Source: Chitinophagaceae bacterium (GTDB lineage: Bacteria; Bacteroidota; Bacteroidia; Chitinophagales; Chitinophagaceae). Taken from it: a stretch of DNA of 64,000 nucleotides. A program made the translations under genes and the position numbers. The stretch lies in NCBI GenBank assembly GCA_016720585.1, contig JADKKH010000002.1:310001-374000 (forward strand), given 5' to 3'. Below, piece by piece: positions 7,687-14,938 of the stretch (the first letter of the stretch is position 1; every line of letters starts with the position of its first letter). The notes under the pieces are model-generated. The model was given only the letters and a program-made list of their open reading frames with translations, was not told the origin of the DNA and did no database searches.

Positions 7687-9153
7687 CTATAGTAAGATTG
7701 ATAGCTTATCCATGTGTGCATACGCATCAGAAATAGCCGGGCTCATTTTCGGACGGAATAGCAACTGTATTTTTTTTAAAAAAGCCCAAAAGCCAAAACT
7801 GATGCTCAATAAAAAGCCTGATAAAATGCCATGTGTAAGTTTAGTATAAATCAGTTCATCTTTTCGTATTGATTTGGCATCATGTTCTTTAATTAAATAT
7901 TTTGGTGTGACCGGGGCCGGGCAAAGTTTATCATAAAACTTGCCGCCTTCCTGCTGAAAATAAAATTCCACACCGAAGAAGCCGGGGGCACCGAAAGTTT
8001 CCGCTTTTTTATCAACTGCTTCAATGTGACGGCGGATAGAGTCTTCTCTTTCATCAATACAGAAGATGGCCTGAAGGGAAAGTCCGGCCTCCCTTCCCTC
8101 CGCAGGAGGGTTCTTAGAATCTGAAATTATTGAGGTCGCTTTGGAATTGACGGAGTTTGAAGTCCCCCCTTGCGGGAGATTTAGGGGGGCTGCTAACAAT
8201 ATCCCTTTCAACACGGAATCATAATAACTCCATTCAAAAGCATCCTGCCATAGTTCGATAACTTCAGCTAATTCTGTTTTGGGTACATCGGCAAATAAAT
8301 CAAGTGGCGGTTCAATAACATGAGTTGCCAAAGGCTGCCAATTATTTCCCAGGGCATGGTTTAAAGCATCCAGCTCCATCAGCAATTCAAACTCCAGTAA
8401 TTCTTTCAGGGTAATCTGCTTCCGGTCCAGCAATGTGTGTGGATTATCTTCTACCGCACTTACAAAGCCACTCCATCCGGGATGGGCAAATTGCTGGTCG
8501 AATAAATATTGCCCAAAGTACTCTTCCTTGCCAACAATCATTTTTAAAAGTTCGGGTATGGAATAATTGCCTGATAAAAAATTTTGCCTGACTTTTTTCG
8601 TCTTAAAGAAACTGACAAAACTATTTTGCTCCATTTCTTTCAGGCTCACCATAAAAGGTTTATTCACCACCGGGAAACTATCAATGGCAATACCCTGGTC
8701 TAAAAAGGCACAAAGAATACGAAATAAAAGGGGGTGAACTTTATTATCTAAATCCAGGTGATAAACATCTTTCCATTGTTTACGCAGCTGCCCGATACGG
8801 GGATGATTGATAGTGTCATAGTCTTTGCTGATGAGTTTTTTTTTCCAATCTGTCACAGCTTCTTTGCCCTGCCCGACTTCGTCATTCACGCGGGCTTTTT
8901 TATTCGCAATCACCATTTGCAGCACATCCTCCCGTATTCTCCCGGTTGTATACATTTCCCGGTATTCCGGCAATTGTAAATGGACCTGGAAGCCGAATAT
9001 TTTTGAAGCTTTAAAAATAGCATCATAAAATTTCATGTGCTGAAAAGCATGTAAAGAATTATGATGAATAAAATCTTTCAATGCCTGCTGTGCCGGCAGA
9101 AAATGCTTTAGTTCATGAATAACATGTGCCTCATTAAATGAATGATCGTTCAT
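7687..9153 (-). CDS. dabA: DabA (DUF2309) inorganic-carbon pump subunit, N-terminal fragment
   Basis: This 488-residue frame carries the first part of DabA. The family N-terminus (HHNSLHAFQHM) is clear. IFCIDERED supplies the zinc ligand Cys365 and catalytic Asp367, followed by RRHIE and TFGAPGFFGVEF as in other DUF2309 proteins. Residues about 322-357 are a low-complexity insert encoded by palindromic repeat DNA just before the active-site strand. The frame ends at a TAG (7687-7689) immediately after KLSI, where full-length DabA should continue; the remainder is at 6515-7654 in the -1 frame. Intact DabA would be about 875-880 residues. It lies 45 bases downstream of a beta-carbonic anhydrase gene in the same orientation. 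Confidence 0.87.
   Translation of the reverse strand: MNDHSFNEAHVIHELKHFLPAQQALKDFIHHNSLHAFQHMKFYDAIFKASKIFGFQVHLQLPEYREMYTTGRIREDVLQMVIANKKARVNDEVGQGKEAVTDWKKKLISKDYDTINHPRIGQLRKQWKDVYHLDLDNKVHPLLFRILCAFLDQGIAIDSFPVVNKPFMVSLKEMEQNSFVSFFKTKKVRQNFLSGNYSIPELLKMIVGKEEYFGQYLFDQQFAHPGWSGFVSAVEDNPHTLLDRKQITLKELLEFELLMELDALNHALGNNWQPLATHVIEPPLDLFADVPKTELAEVIELWQDAFEWSYYDSVLKGILLAAPLNLPQGGTSNSVNSKATSIISDSKNPPAEGREAGLSLQAIFCIDEREDSIRRHIEAVDKKAETFGAPGFFGVEFYFQQEGGKFYDKLCPAPVTPKYLIKEHDAKSIRKDELIYTKLTHGILSGFLLSISFGFWAFLKKIQLLFRPKMSPAISDAYAHMDKLSILL
8083..8190 (-). repeat. In-frame palindromic repeat inserted in dabA
   Basis: About 108 bases inside dabA consist of two GC-rich palindromes (8161-8190, with CCCCCC and GGGGGG arms, and about 8089-8111, with CCCTCC and GGAGGG arms) joined by an AT-rich spacer. 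They are translated as a Ser/Asn/Pro-rich stretch containing PLNLPQGGTSNS and NPPAEGREAG, unlike DUF2309 sequence on either side. The length is a multiple of three and keeps the frame open, as in Rickettsia-type protein-coding palindromic elements. Confidence 0.65.
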
Positions 9154-9198
9154 AAAAATAAAATTGGGTTGTAGAAAATCTACAACCCTTTTAAGTAA

Positions 9199-9888
9199 TT
9201 AATGCCTTAGTTCTGCCACACTAAACTCCGGATTTTTTTCGTCCCTGATATACGTTACATCATCATAAAATTCAACTGTACCGGATTCAATATTGTACAT
9301 TGCCCCGACTATACCTATTTCTCCGTTCTCAACCATTTGCTCTAAAATAAAGCTGCGTTCGATAATGTTCTTAACACCCCTCTTTACATTAATAGTGGCT
9401 ACCTTTTCTACAAATTTGCCATTTTTGGAATTTCGCTTTTCAACATTCGTAGTTTCAGCCTCTGCATAAACAGCCGGCTGTATTTTAGACAGAAGCTCTG
9501 TAAGATTACCCATTTCTACATGGTCGCAGGCGCCTTTCACGGCTCCACATTTGGTATGTCCTAACACAACAATCAGTTTTGAACCTGCCACTTTACAGGC
9601 AAACTCCATACTACCGAGAATATCTGTATTAACGATGTTACCTGCAATACGTACAGAAAAAATATCGCCCAATCCCTGGTCAAAAATCAATTCGGCCGAT
9701 GTCCGGCTGTCAATACAACTGAGTATAGTTGCAAAGGGCCATTGGCCATCCCGGGTATCGTTTGCCTGGCCTAATAAATCACGTTGTGCTTTTAAATTTT
9801 TTATAAACCTTCCATTGCCTTCTTTTAATATTTCCAAGGCCATTCTGGGTGTTAGATTAGCCTGAGTTTCTTTTGTATGTGCTTTCAT
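9199..9888 (-). CDS. Beta-class carbonic anhydrase (in the dab operon)
   Basis: A 229-residue zinc enzyme interconverting CO2 and bicarbonate. The beta-class ligands are clear: Cys58 with Asp60 and Arg62 in CIDSR, and His111 and Cys114 in GHTKCGA. No signal peptide is visible, so it should be cytoplasmic. It lies between sulP (14 bases upstream) and dabA (45 bases downstream), all on the minus strand, consistent with one transcript. In that setting it would equilibrate bicarbonate delivered by the two transport systems. The other carbonic anhydrase at 12035 is only distantly similar, so this is not a recent duplication. The ATG at 9888 follows an A/T-rich leader. Confidence 0.95.
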   Translation of the reverse strand: MKAHTKETQANLTPRMALEILKEGNGRFIKNLKAQRDLLGQANDTRDGQWPFATILSCIDSRTSAELIFDQGLGDIFSVRIAGNIVNTDILGSMEFACKVAGSKLIVVLGHTKCGAVKGACDHVEMGNLTELLSKIQPAVYAEAETTNVEKRNSKNGKFVEKVATINVKRGVKNIIERSFILEQMVENGEIGIVGAMYNIESGTVEFYDDVTYIRDEKNPEFSVAELRH

Positions 9889-9902
9889 TTTTAAATTTAA
9901 TT

Positions 9903-11513
9903 TTAATGTACAGATTGTACATGTGAATAATTTTCGATTTTATAGGCTTCTTTAAAGCCGATTAATTGCAGTTTGATATTTTTCAACGGCACCTTGATAT
10001 CCCTGAATTCCTTTATCAGTTCAAGGACATCATAATCTATATAAGTTGTATTCGATGCATCTATTACTACGTATGAATTTTCGGGCATATGGTCTAATGT
10101 TTGCCGGATGGCAGCTTTGTTAAGAAATGAAACTTCTTCAGACAGTCGTATCCGGATCGTATCTCCTTCCTGGTGTTCTTCCTTATGGAAATAATAAGAA
10201 TTTTTAAGGTTCCCATGCAGAATGGCGCCAGCAGCTGCGATGATGCCAGCGAAGACTCCAATGATAAGGCCCTTACCGCTTAATGCAGGTATTACGGCAA
10301 ATAAATCAATGCCGATTATTACTACTACCGTTACAATAAATGGGATAAACTGATATTTACCTGCCTTCCAGAATCCTTTAAATACAGAAGGTTTGGCTAA
10401 TTTATAACCAGTTAATAGTAGAACCGCAGCCAACGCTGATAAAGGAATTTTATTAAGTAAGCCTGGAATGGCCACTATAGAAATCAATAATAATACGCCA
10501 TGTATAATGGCCGACATTTTTGACTTTGCGCCTGCATTTACATTGGCACTGCTTCTTACAATTACACTGGTTACAGGTAGTCCACCTATTAAACCTGCCA
10601 CTGAATTACCTACTCCCTGTGCAAATAATTCTTTGTTGGTATTAGTTATTCTTCGTTGTGGATCCAGGTTATCAATAGCCTCAATACTTAATAACGTTTC
10701 TAATGAAGCTACCAATGCAATAATAACCCCATAAACAATTACTGTTCCGTTCAAAAACCCATTAAAATCGGGTAATGAAAAGAAGTTAAAAAATTCATTG
10801 GCTGAACCTGCCACCGGTAATGTAACCAAATGTTCATTTTCAATTGCCAGTTTACTCCCTATACCAATCCAGATTTGATTAATAACAATAGAAAGTACCA
10901 CAGCTACCAAAGCGCCGGGTATAAAGGGAAACTTTTTCTTTATGACAGGTTTATCCCATAATATCATGGTAGTAATGGAAAGAATACAAATAATCACTAC
11001 CCCTATTTCAACATGGTGTAGTGGCTGCAGCAGCTCATTCATATTTTCATTTCCAAAAGGGAAGAGTTCTGTTAAATTTCCTTGCTCATCTTTATCATAA
11101 CCAAAAGCCTTAGGGATTTGTTTGGCGATAATCAAGATACCGATACTGGTAAGCATACCTTTAATTACACTACCCGGTATGTAATTGGCAATACCACCTA
11201 ATTTGGCCAACCCAAGTAACATTTGCAAGATGCCGGCAATAAGAACGGCACATAAAAACAACCTGAAATCGCCGATAGCTATAAGTGCACCAAAAACTAA
11301 TGTTGCCAAGCCTGCGGCTGGCCCACTTACACTCAATGCGGAATTACTTAAGCCGGCAATTACAATACCACCCACAATACCTGAGATAATACCACTAAAA
11401 AATGGGGCACCACTGGCCGATGCAATCCCTAAGCACAATGGCAATGCCACTAAAAAAACAACTAAACCTGATGGTAAATCAAACTTCAGGTTTTTCAACA
11501 ACCCTTTGTTCAT
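9903..11513 (-). CDS. SulP-family anion permease with C-terminal STAS domain, probable bicarbonate transporter
   Basis: A 536-residue SLC26/SulP transporter. The N-terminus (FDLPSGLVVFLVALPLCLGIA) begins the transport domain of about 10-14 helices, with VSGPAAGLATLVFGALI and GLIGGLPVTSVIVRSSANVN as typical SulP segments. Residues from about 450 form a STAS-like cytoplasmic domain (VVIDASNTTYIDYDVLELI). SulP proteins carry sulfate, bicarbonate or other anions. Sulfate genes are absent nearby, while a carbonic anhydrase follows after 14 bases and DAB genes follow that, so bicarbonate is the favoured substrate. It appears to be the first gene of the minus-strand operon; a 102-base-class hypothetical gene lies upstream. 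Confidence 0.9.
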   Translation of the reverse strand: MNKGLLKNLKFDLPSGLVVFLVALPLCLGIASASGAPFFSGIISGIVGGIVIAGLSNSALSVSGPAAGLATLVFGALIAIGDFRLFLCAVLIAGILQMLLGLAKLGGIANYIPGSVIKGMLTSIGILIIAKQIPKAFGYDKDEQGNLTELFPFGNENMNELLQPLHHVEIGVVIICILSITTMILWDKPVIKKKFPFIPGALVAVVLSIVINQIWIGIGSKLAIENEHLVTLPVAGSANEFFNFFSLPDFNGFLNGTVIVYGVIIALVASLETLLSIEAIDNLDPQRRITNTNKELFAQGVGNSVAGLIGGLPVTSVIVRSSANVNAGAKSKMSAIIHGVLLLISIVAIPGLLNKIPLSALAAVLLLTGYKLAKPSVFKGFWKAGKYQFIPFIVTVVVIIGIDLFAVIPALSGKGLIIGVFAGIIAAAGAILHGNLKNSYYFHKEEHQEGDTIRIRLSEEVSFLNKAAIRQTLDHMPENSYVVIDASNTTYIDYDVLELIKEFRDIKVPLKNIKLQLIGFKEAYKIENYSHVQSVH

Positions 11514-11596
11514 ACGTTTTGAATTATATAAATATTAAAATGGATTAAATACACCTTTATGGCGTAAGCTCATCAATAAATAATGTAAGAGGAATA

Positions 11597-11896
11597 TTAT
11601 CCCTGATCAGGGGGCATTTCGGGCAATGATAAAAAGCCCAGGGTCTTAACAAGGTCATTTTTCAGATAGAAATCAGGAACGTTTTCTATCAAAGGAAGTA
11701 GCTTAATGTTTGATAAACCCTTGTCTTTTACTTCTTCTTCTTTTTCTTTTTTCTCATTGTCTTTTTTCTCGTCAGCTTCCTGTGTATCCATTAACAAACT
11801 AACCGAGCTGTAGTTGCGGAATAAAGGTGTTGCTATCTCTACGGTAAAGGAGATAAGAAGTATCAGCACCAGTATTTTGTAAATGAATTTCCGCAT
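11597..11896 (-). CDS. Small single-pass protein with a charged region, unknown function
   Basis: A 99-residue protein from the ATG at 11896 (MRKFIYKILV). A frame extension of three codons exists upstream but has only a CTG start. One N-terminal hydrophobic helix (about residues 4-22) is followed by a strongly charged Lys/Glu stretch (about 45-60), then a hydrophobic, Pro-containing C-terminus ending EMPPDQG. It may be a membrane-anchored periplasmic protein. It sits 83 bases upstream of sulP on the same strand and could be co-transcribed. No domain is recognised, and no function is assigned. Confidence 0.55.
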   Translation of the reverse strand: MRKFIYKILVLILLISFTVEIATPLFRNYSSVSLLMDTQEADEKKDNEKKEKEEEVKDKGLSNIKLLPLIENVPDFYLKNDLVKTLGFLSLPEMPPDQG

Positions 11897-12034
11897 GGCT
11901 GGCAAAAATAACAGCTAATGCCATTAAATAGTTCATTTTTTTGTCACTTTTTTTAATAAAAGCATGAGTTCTTTTATATTGAACGCGCTTAAATACAAAG
12001 AGTTAGTGCTAATTTTGAATAAATACCCTTTTTC

Positions 12035-12670
12035 ATGAAGCCATACGAGGTGTTATTGAACGACAATAAGCATTGGGCTGCAAAAAAGCTGGCCGAAGAC
12101 CCTGGTTTTTTTGAACGATTGCTCCATGTTCAATCACCCGAATTTTTATGGATTGGCTGTAGTGATAGCCGCGTACCGCCAGACCAGATAACACAAACAG
12201 AACCGGGGGAAATATTTATTCATCGTAATGTAGCCAACCTGGTGGTGAATACTGATGTGAATTTAATGAGTGTAGTAGATTATGCGGTCAACCATCTGAA
12301 AGTAAAACATGTGGTAGTCTGCGGACATTACGGATGTGGTGGTATTAAAGCTGCTATGTCTAATATTGATTTTGACCAGGTACTAAATATGTGGTTGCGG
12401 AGTATTAAAGACATTTACCGCTTTCACCGTAAAGAACTCGAAGCTATTCCGGATGAGAATAACCGGATAAACCGGATGGTGGAACTAAATGTAAAAGAAC
12501 AGGTTTTTAATCTTGCCAAAACAGCCATCATTCAAAAAACATGGAACAATGAACAACGGCCAGACCTGCATGGCTGGGTGTATGACCTGCACGACGGATT
12601 AATAAAACCGGTGGTGGAAATGAAAGCTGGTACTGACATTGACCCCTTGTATGAATATGATGATTTGTAG
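12035..12670 (+). CDS. can: Beta-class carbonic anhydrase, Can type
   Basis: A 211-residue cytoplasmic zinc enzyme with a complete beta-class site: Cys42, Asp44 and Arg46 in GCSDSRVPP, and His98 and Cys101 in CGHYGCGGI. Length and sequence resemble Escherichia coli Can closely (the opening YEVLLNDNKHWA and the C-terminal LHGWVYDLHDGL are characteristic), unlike the operonic paralog at 9199. It is transcribed away from the dab/sulP block, with its 3' end 5 bases from convergent nhaD. This would be the housekeeping enzyme supplying bicarbonate to carboxylases. Confidence 0.95.
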   Translation: MKPYEVLLNDNKHWAAKKLAEDPGFFERLLHVQSPEFLWIGCSDSRVPPDQITQTEPGEIFIHRNVANLVVNTDVNLMSVVDYAVNHLKVKHVVVCGHYGCGGIKAAMSNIDFDQVLNMWLRSIKDIYRFHRKELEAIPDENNRINRMVELNVKEQVFNLAKTAIIQKTWNNEQRPDLHGWVYDLHDGLIKPVVEMKAGTDIDPLYEYDDL

Positions 12671-12675
12671 AAACC

Positions 12676-13956
12676 CTATTTCATTAAATAATGCTGCAAA
12701 ATAAATGCACCGGCCCCTGCCAGGTAACCAATCAATGCCAGCCAGCCAATCTTTTTCATATACCAGAAGAATTCTATTTTTTCCAAACCCATAGCAGCCA
12801 CACCAGCGGCAGAACCAATAATCAGGCAACTGCCCCCAGTACCAGCACAGTAAGCCAGAAATTCCCAGAAAAAATGTCCTGTAGGATATTGTTCCAGCCC
12901 ATACATCCCCTGTGCAGCCGCTACCAACGGTACATTATCAACGACTGCAGACATCAAACCGATGGAGAGTGTGATAATTTTAATATTGCCTATAGAATTA
13001 TTCATCGCAATAGCAAGATCAGAAAGCACTCCGGTTGCCTGCAAGGCAGCAATACTCAATAATATTCCGAGGAAAAATAAAATGCTCGGAGTATCTATTT
13101 TTCGCAATGCATGATTGACAGACAACTGGCCTCGTTCCGCTTCATCTTTTTCGCTGTGTATCATTTCAGTTATTACCCACATTACTCCCAGTCCCAATAA
13201 CACACCCATATAAGGTGGAAGATGTGTGACTGTTTTAAAAACAGGAACAAAAAGGAGACTTCCAACGCCAACCCAGAATACCGTGTTTCTTTCTCTTTGG
13301 GTATTGGAAAATTCTTTTTTTTCTGCTGTTTCCTCAATTCTTTCTGCATTTCCTTTTACCTGCCGGCTGATAATAAAAGCAGGAACCAAAAAACAAACAA
13401 GGCTTGGCAAAATGGTTTGGACAATGATACTTCCGGCAGTAATCTGCCCGCCTATCCATAGCATCGTGGTCGTCACATCTCCAATAGGACTCCAGGCACC
13501 GCCGGCATTTGCCGAAATGATAACCAATCCCGCAAATAATAAGCGGTCCTTTTTTTCCGGAATGATTATACGTAACAAGGATATCAATACAATGGTAGTG
13601 GTAAGATTATCCAATACTGCCGAAAGGAAAAATGTTATAAACCCGATTATCCAGACTAATTTTCTTTTACTGGTGGTATTGATGCGGGTGGTAATTATTT
13701 CAAATCCATCGTGTGCATCAATCAGCTCAACAATTGTCATAGCCCCCATCAGAAAAAATAAAATACCCGCTACCTCTCCCAGGTTTTCAGTTAACAGATG
13801 AGCCGGCGCCTGTTTGTCATTAGCATAAAGGGCAAATATGGTCCAGCATAACACCCCGGTAATAAGTGCCGTAGCTGCTTTGTTTATTTTCAAAGGATGC
13901 TCCAGGGCAATAGCAGCATAACCCATGATAAAAATTATTATAATACTGGTGACCAT
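12676..13956 (-). CDS. nhaD: NhaD-type Na+/H+ antiporter
   Basis: A 426-residue polytopic inner-membrane protein of the ArsB/NhaD ion-transporter superfamily. Diagnostic segments are FFLSAVLDNLTTTIVL, GGAWSPIGDVTTTMLW and MSAVVDNVPLVAAAQGMY, which hold the repeated Asp-Asn and Ser/Pro-Thr motifs of NhaD. It exchanges Na+ or Li+ for H+ at alkaline pH in characterised cases. The placement beside two carbonic anhydrases and a DAB/SulP operon suggests a joint role in pH and inorganic-carbon balance. The C-terminus converges with can at a 5-base gap. The start at 13956 gives a hydrophobic first helix directly, as expected. Confidence 0.9.
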   Translation of the reverse strand: MVTSIIIIFIMGYAAIALEHPLKINKAATALITGVLCWTIFALYANDKQAPAHLLTENLGEVAGILFFLMGAMTIVELIDAHDGFEIITTRINTTSKRKLVWIIGFITFFLSAVLDNLTTTIVLISLLRIIIPEKKDRLLFAGLVIISANAGGAWSPIGDVTTTMLWIGGQITAGSIIVQTILPSLVCFLVPAFIISRQVKGNAERIEETAEKKEFSNTQRERNTVFWVGVGSLLFVPVFKTVTHLPPYMGVLLGLGVMWVITEMIHSEKDEAERGQLSVNHALRKIDTPSILFFLGILLSIAALQATGVLSDLAIAMNNSIGNIKIITLSIGLMSAVVDNVPLVAAAQGMYGLEQYPTGHFFWEFLAYCAGTGGSCLIIGSAAGVAAMGLEKIEFFWYMKKIGWLALIGYLAGAGAFILQHYLMK

Positions 13957-14032
13957 AGGTTATAAAAATACAGAAATAAGTAGCCGTAAAAGTCAGTGTT
14001 TCCATTTTAAGGTTTTGATGTAGGTTTGCAGT

Positions 14033-14938
14033 ATGTCCATTGAAGTAAAAAACCTGCTAAAAGAATACGGCGCACAAAAAGCCGTAAATGCTATTTCCTT
14101 TAAAGTCGGTAAAGGTGAAATTGTTGGTTTCCTGGGACCCAATGGTGCCGGTAAATCTACTACGATGAAAATCATTACCGGTTACCTGCAACAAACCAGT
14201 GGCGAAGTTTTTGTATGTGGCATTAATGTAGCAGAAGAACCCCTGGACATAAAGAAAAAGATTGGGTATTTACCGGAACTGAATGCGTTATATTATGATA
14301 TGTATGTACGGGAATATTTAGGATTTGTGGCGGAAGTACATAAGGTCAACAGTCCACGGTCAACGGTCGACAGAGTGGTTGATCTTGTAGGGCTTACTCC
14401 TGAATCAAAGAAAAAAATAGGTCAGCTTTCCAAAGGATACAAACAACGGGTAGGACTGGCCGCTGCGTTAATTCATGACCCGGAAGTACTGATTTTGGAT
14501 GAACCTACCACAGGATTGGACCCCAACCAGATAGTTGAAATCAGGGAAGTGATAAAAAAACAAGGAAAAAATAAAACAGTGCTTTTTTCTTCGCATATTT
14601 TGCAGGAAGTGGAAGCGATCTGCGACAGGGTTATCATTATCAACAAAGGTGTATTAGTGGCCAATGACACACTCAGCAATTTGCAAAAAGGAGATAAAGA
14701 CAATCATTTCGTTATTGTACAATTCAAGGATCCCCTTGATAAAATAATTTTTGAGGGATTAGATAGTATAACTAAAACGGAGCAATTACAATCAACCCGG
14801 TTCAAACTACAAACCGGGAATCCTGAACTTGTAAGAAAGCAACTAATGGAAATCGCTTTGCAGCAAAACCTGAATATTGTTTCACTGCAAAGCGAAAATC
14901 AAAGTTTAGAACATATTTTTAAATCCCTTACGAATTAG
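14033..14938 (+). CDS. gldA: Gliding motility-associated ABC transporter ATP-binding protein GldA
   Basis: A 301-residue ABC ATPase. Walker A is GPNGAGKST near residue 36, the signature is LSKGYKQRVG, and Walker B with its Glu is LILDEPTTGLDP, followed by the H-loop SSHILQEVE. The N-terminus (MSIEVKNLLKEYG) and the C-terminal extension beyond residue 225 match GldA, which energises the GldA-GldF-GldG transporter needed for gliding in Flavobacterium johnsoniae. gldF and gldG are not adjacent here. An unrelated export ATPase is the alternative. The 3' end overlaps the convergent M16 protease gene by 4 bases. Confidence 0.85.
   Translation: MSIEVKNLLKEYGAQKAVNAISFKVGKGEIVGFLGPNGAGKSTTMKIITGYLQQTSGEVFVCGINVAEEPLDIKKKIGYLPELNALYYDMYVREYLGFVAEVHKVNSPRSTVDRVVDLVGLTPESKKKIGQLSKGYKQRVGLAAALIHDPEVLILDEPTTGLDPNQIVEIREVIKKQGKNKTVLFSSHILQEVEAICDRVIIINKGVLVANDTLSNLQKGDKDNHFVIVQFKDPLDKIIFEGLDSITKTEQLQSTRFKLQTGNPELVRKQLMEIALQQNLNIVSLQSENQSLEHIFKSLTN

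Noticed and set aside
7770..7777. A8 run (minus strand) in dabA as a programmed -1 frameshift site (A-AAA-AAA)
   Set aside because: Shifting there enters a frame with a TGA at 7727-7729 and a TAA at 7706-7708 before the C-terminal part, so it cannot join the two halves.
13226..13801. A 191-codon plus-strand open frame inside nhaD
   Set aside because: Antisense to a well-supported transporter, with no family similarity visible.
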